From positions 1-7,763 of the forward strand of contig JAGYMO010000205.1 of assembly GCA_018400255.1 (NCBI GenBank): a stretch of DNA of 7,763 nt. The letters are read 5' to 3'. Position 1 is the first letter of the stretch. Each line of letters begins with the position of its first letter. A program made the translations under genes and the position numbers. The notes under the pieces were generated by a model. That model saw only the letters and a list, made by a program, of their open reading frames with translations, had not been told where the DNA came from and ran no database searches. Below, piece after piece: positions 6,527 through 7,763 of the stretch. Origin of the DNA: Deltaproteobacteria bacterium (GTDB lineage Bacteria > Desulfobacterota > DSM-4660 > Desulfatiglandales > B25-G16).

Positions 6527-7576
6527 CTAAAAAGGCCATGTCCTCCAATAAATCTTTGTCCTTATCCAAAAACCATACAGGCCAAGAGGCTCAAATACCA
6601 CTACCAGCACGATTATAAGTCCGAAAATGATACTGGAAATATTTGGGAGCCCTGAAAGGTTCATCCACTTTGTCGAAAATAATATTAATGCCTCTCCCAG
6701 ATACGGAAATTCCTGAACTTTGTCCAATACCAATATCAGCCACGTCATAACTACGCCACCCATTATGGAACCAAAAATTGATCCCAGACCTCCAACGATA
6801 ACGAAGGCCAGAAAGTAGATTGAAAGGATAAAGTTAAATGAGCTTGGGTTGATAAAACCCAGCAAAAATGCCATTAGACCTCCTGCAATACCGACATAAA
6901 AGGCACTTACAGCAAAGGCCATTGTTTTATAGTATACTAGATTAACGCCCATGGTCTCAGCCGCTATGTCGCTATCCCTGATTGCAATAAAAGCCCTACC
7001 TACCTTTGTCTTCATAAGGTTTCTGGCCATCATTGTAAGAAGAAATGCAATGGTAACAATCAAAAAATATAGTTTTATATCACTATTCAGGATATAAGAA
7101 CCAAAGGAGGGACTTGGCACCTCAATGCCCATCCTGCCGCCAAATATCTGCCACCGGCCAATAACCTGCGTTATGGCCATACCAAATCCTAACGTTGCAA
7201 TTGCAAGATACGGTCCTTCAAGCCTTAAAGCCGGCAATCCCAATATGAAACCAAAGAATGCCGCAATCAATCCACCGAGTAAGAGTGCCAAAAAAAACGG
7301 AAGGTGAAATCTGGTCATAGAAAGAACTGTCATATAGGCCCCAATGGCAAAAAAGCCAGCATGGCCCAAGGATATTTGTCCCGTGTATCCCACCAATATA
7401 TTCAAACCCACGGTCACTATGACGTTAATAGCCATATAATTAGCCATATAGATATAATAGTTTGGTGCGATAAATGGAAAAATCAGTAAAGAGATTAAGA
7501 GCATTACAAACCAAAACCAGACAGCTTGACTGTCCAACAATTGAATATCTTCGTAATAATCTCTTTTTATATCCAT
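6527..7576 (-). CDS. livM: ABC importer inner-membrane permease LivM-like
   Basis: This 349-aa polytopic inner-membrane protein is the second channel subunit and the first gene of the operon. Around ten hydrophobic segments are visible after a charged N-terminal stretch (MDIKRDYYEDIQ). Family landmarks are the loop GYTGQISLGHAGFFAIGAY (63-81), LPALRLEGPYLAIATLGFG (114-132), the EAA-type ATPase-docking loop GRAFIAIRDSDIAAETMGV (193-211), and VGGLGSIFGSIMGG (261-274). The end reads FEPLGLYGFW followed by the basic, aromatic tail KIYWRTWPF, which from memory also occurs in other permeases of ligase-linked Liv operons. The ATG at 7576 has AAGGA nine bases upstream. The length is that of stand-alone LivM proteins, with no fused ATPase domain. 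Upstream there are only flanking signals and a REP-like element, so this appears to be the promoter-proximal gene. Confidence 0.95.
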   Translation of the reverse strand: MDIKRDYYEDIQLLDSQAVWFWFVMLLISLLIFPFIAPNYYIYMANYMAINVIVTVGLNILVGYTGQISLGHAGFFAIGAYMTVLSMTRFHLPFFLALLLGGLIAAFFGFILGLPALRLEGPYLAIATLGFGMAITQVIGRWQIFGGRMGIEVPSPSFGSYILNSDIKLYFLIVTIAFLLTMMARNLMKTKVGRAFIAIRDSDIAAETMGVNLVYYKTMAFAVSAFYVGIAGGLMAFLLGFINPSSFNFILSIYFLAFVIVGGLGSIFGSIMGGVVMTWLILVLDKVQEFPYLGEALILFSTKWMNLSGLPNISSIIFGLIIVLVVVFEPLGLYGFWIRTKIYWRTWPF

Positions 7577-7607
7577 ATAATGCTTTCCTTATTCCCTTTT
7601 CTGATAG

Positions 7608-7620
7608 AGTATTGTATACT
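7608..7620. promoter_or_regulatory. Candidate operator-like inverted repeat upstream of livM
   Basis: Perfect 5-bp arms AGTAT and ATACT flank the bases TGT, 32 bases upstream of the livM start. The repeat covers the best -10-like hexamer of the leader, a position suited to a repressor site. Arms this short and AT-rich are weak evidence, and no regulator gene is present in the window. Confidence 0.25.
7611..7616 (-). promoter_or_regulatory. Candidate -10 element of the operon promoter
   Basis: On the minus strand TACAAT matches five of six positions of the sigma70 -10 consensus and would give a leader of roughly 25-30 bases before livM. The region where the -35 box should lie (7634-7639, CTATTT) is poor. 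An alternative -35-like TTGACT at 7672-7677 has no good -10 at 16-17 bases. The promoter call is therefore tentative. Confidence 0.25.
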
Positions 7621-7713
7621 TACATGTGTTGTAAAATAGAAGACTAGTAGGTTAATCCTTGCTTTTTACAAAGTCAATCTGCTAAATCAATGCATAAGCC
7701 TAACTGTTGAGCC

Positions 7714-7731
7714 CCACGGGCAAGCCCGTGG
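7714..7731. repeat. REP-like palindrome, right flank
   Basis: CCACGGGCAAGCCCGTGG is a perfect 8-bp stem with an AA loop, upstream of the operon. Compared with the left-flank copy (14-31), the two innermost base pairs are changed on both arms together (CT with AG becomes GC with GC), which keeps the stem intact. Just beyond, TTCGC (7743-7747) can pair with GCGAA (7759-7763) at the window edge, so the element may continue outside the window. Association with IS200-like REP transposases is inference. Confidence 0.7.
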
Positions 7732-7763
7732 CACCACTTGGTTTCGCCGATTCGCTTCGCGAA

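Noticed and set aside
794..7489. Various plus-strand open frames of 60-103 codons
   Set aside because: All lie antisense to well-supported genes and have no family motifs; they are shadows.

Overview
The window holds one complete operon, read entirely on the minus strand (right to left). It encodes a branched-chain-amino-acid-type (LivFGHMK, HAAT family) ABC importer combined with a long-chain acyl-CoA synthetase (FAA1-like, AMP-forming) and a small lipoprotein I do not recognise. The sequence is AT-leaning, Shine-Dalgarno sites are clear, and the proteins have Gram-negative export signals (a Sec signal peptide and a lipobox). From memory of family sequences, this importer-plus-acyl-CoA-ligase arrangement, the LivG and LivM sequence style and the solute-binding protein resemble Desulfobacterota ('deltaproteobacterial') anaerobes that degrade fatty or aromatic acids. 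That assignment is an inference; there is no rRNA or marker gene here.

Layout in transcription order: a right-hand flank (about 7577-7763) with a REP-like hairpin and a weak promoter candidate; livM permease (7576-6527); livH permease (6486-5614); a 151-169 bp gap with an imperfect inverted repeat; livG ATPase (5444 or 5462 to 4644); livF ATPase (about 4669-3884), overlapping the end of livG; a GTG-started acyl-CoA ligase (3880-2075), beginning three bases after the livF stop; a 112 bp gap; the periplasmic solute-binding protein (1962-754); a 52 bp gap; a lipoprotein (701-123); and a left-hand flank with a second REP-like hairpin. No stretch over 300 bases lacks a gene.

Likely joint function: the binding protein captures a carboxylic acid in the periplasm, LivH/LivM carry it through the inner membrane with ATP hydrolysis by LivG/LivF, and the ligase converts it to its CoA thioester and so traps it. 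The ligase is set inside the importer operon and tied to livF by a Shine-Dalgarno sequence that forms the last codons of livF. This suggests the substrate is an acid that must be activated (fatty, aromatic or dicarboxylic) rather than a branched-chain amino acid. The terminal lipoprotein may be an envelope accessory factor. No regulator, dehydrogenase or transposase lies in the window.

The two ends carry related 18-base palindromes whose sequence differences compensate each other across the stem. This is good evidence for a dispersed, structured REP-type repeat family bracketing the operon.
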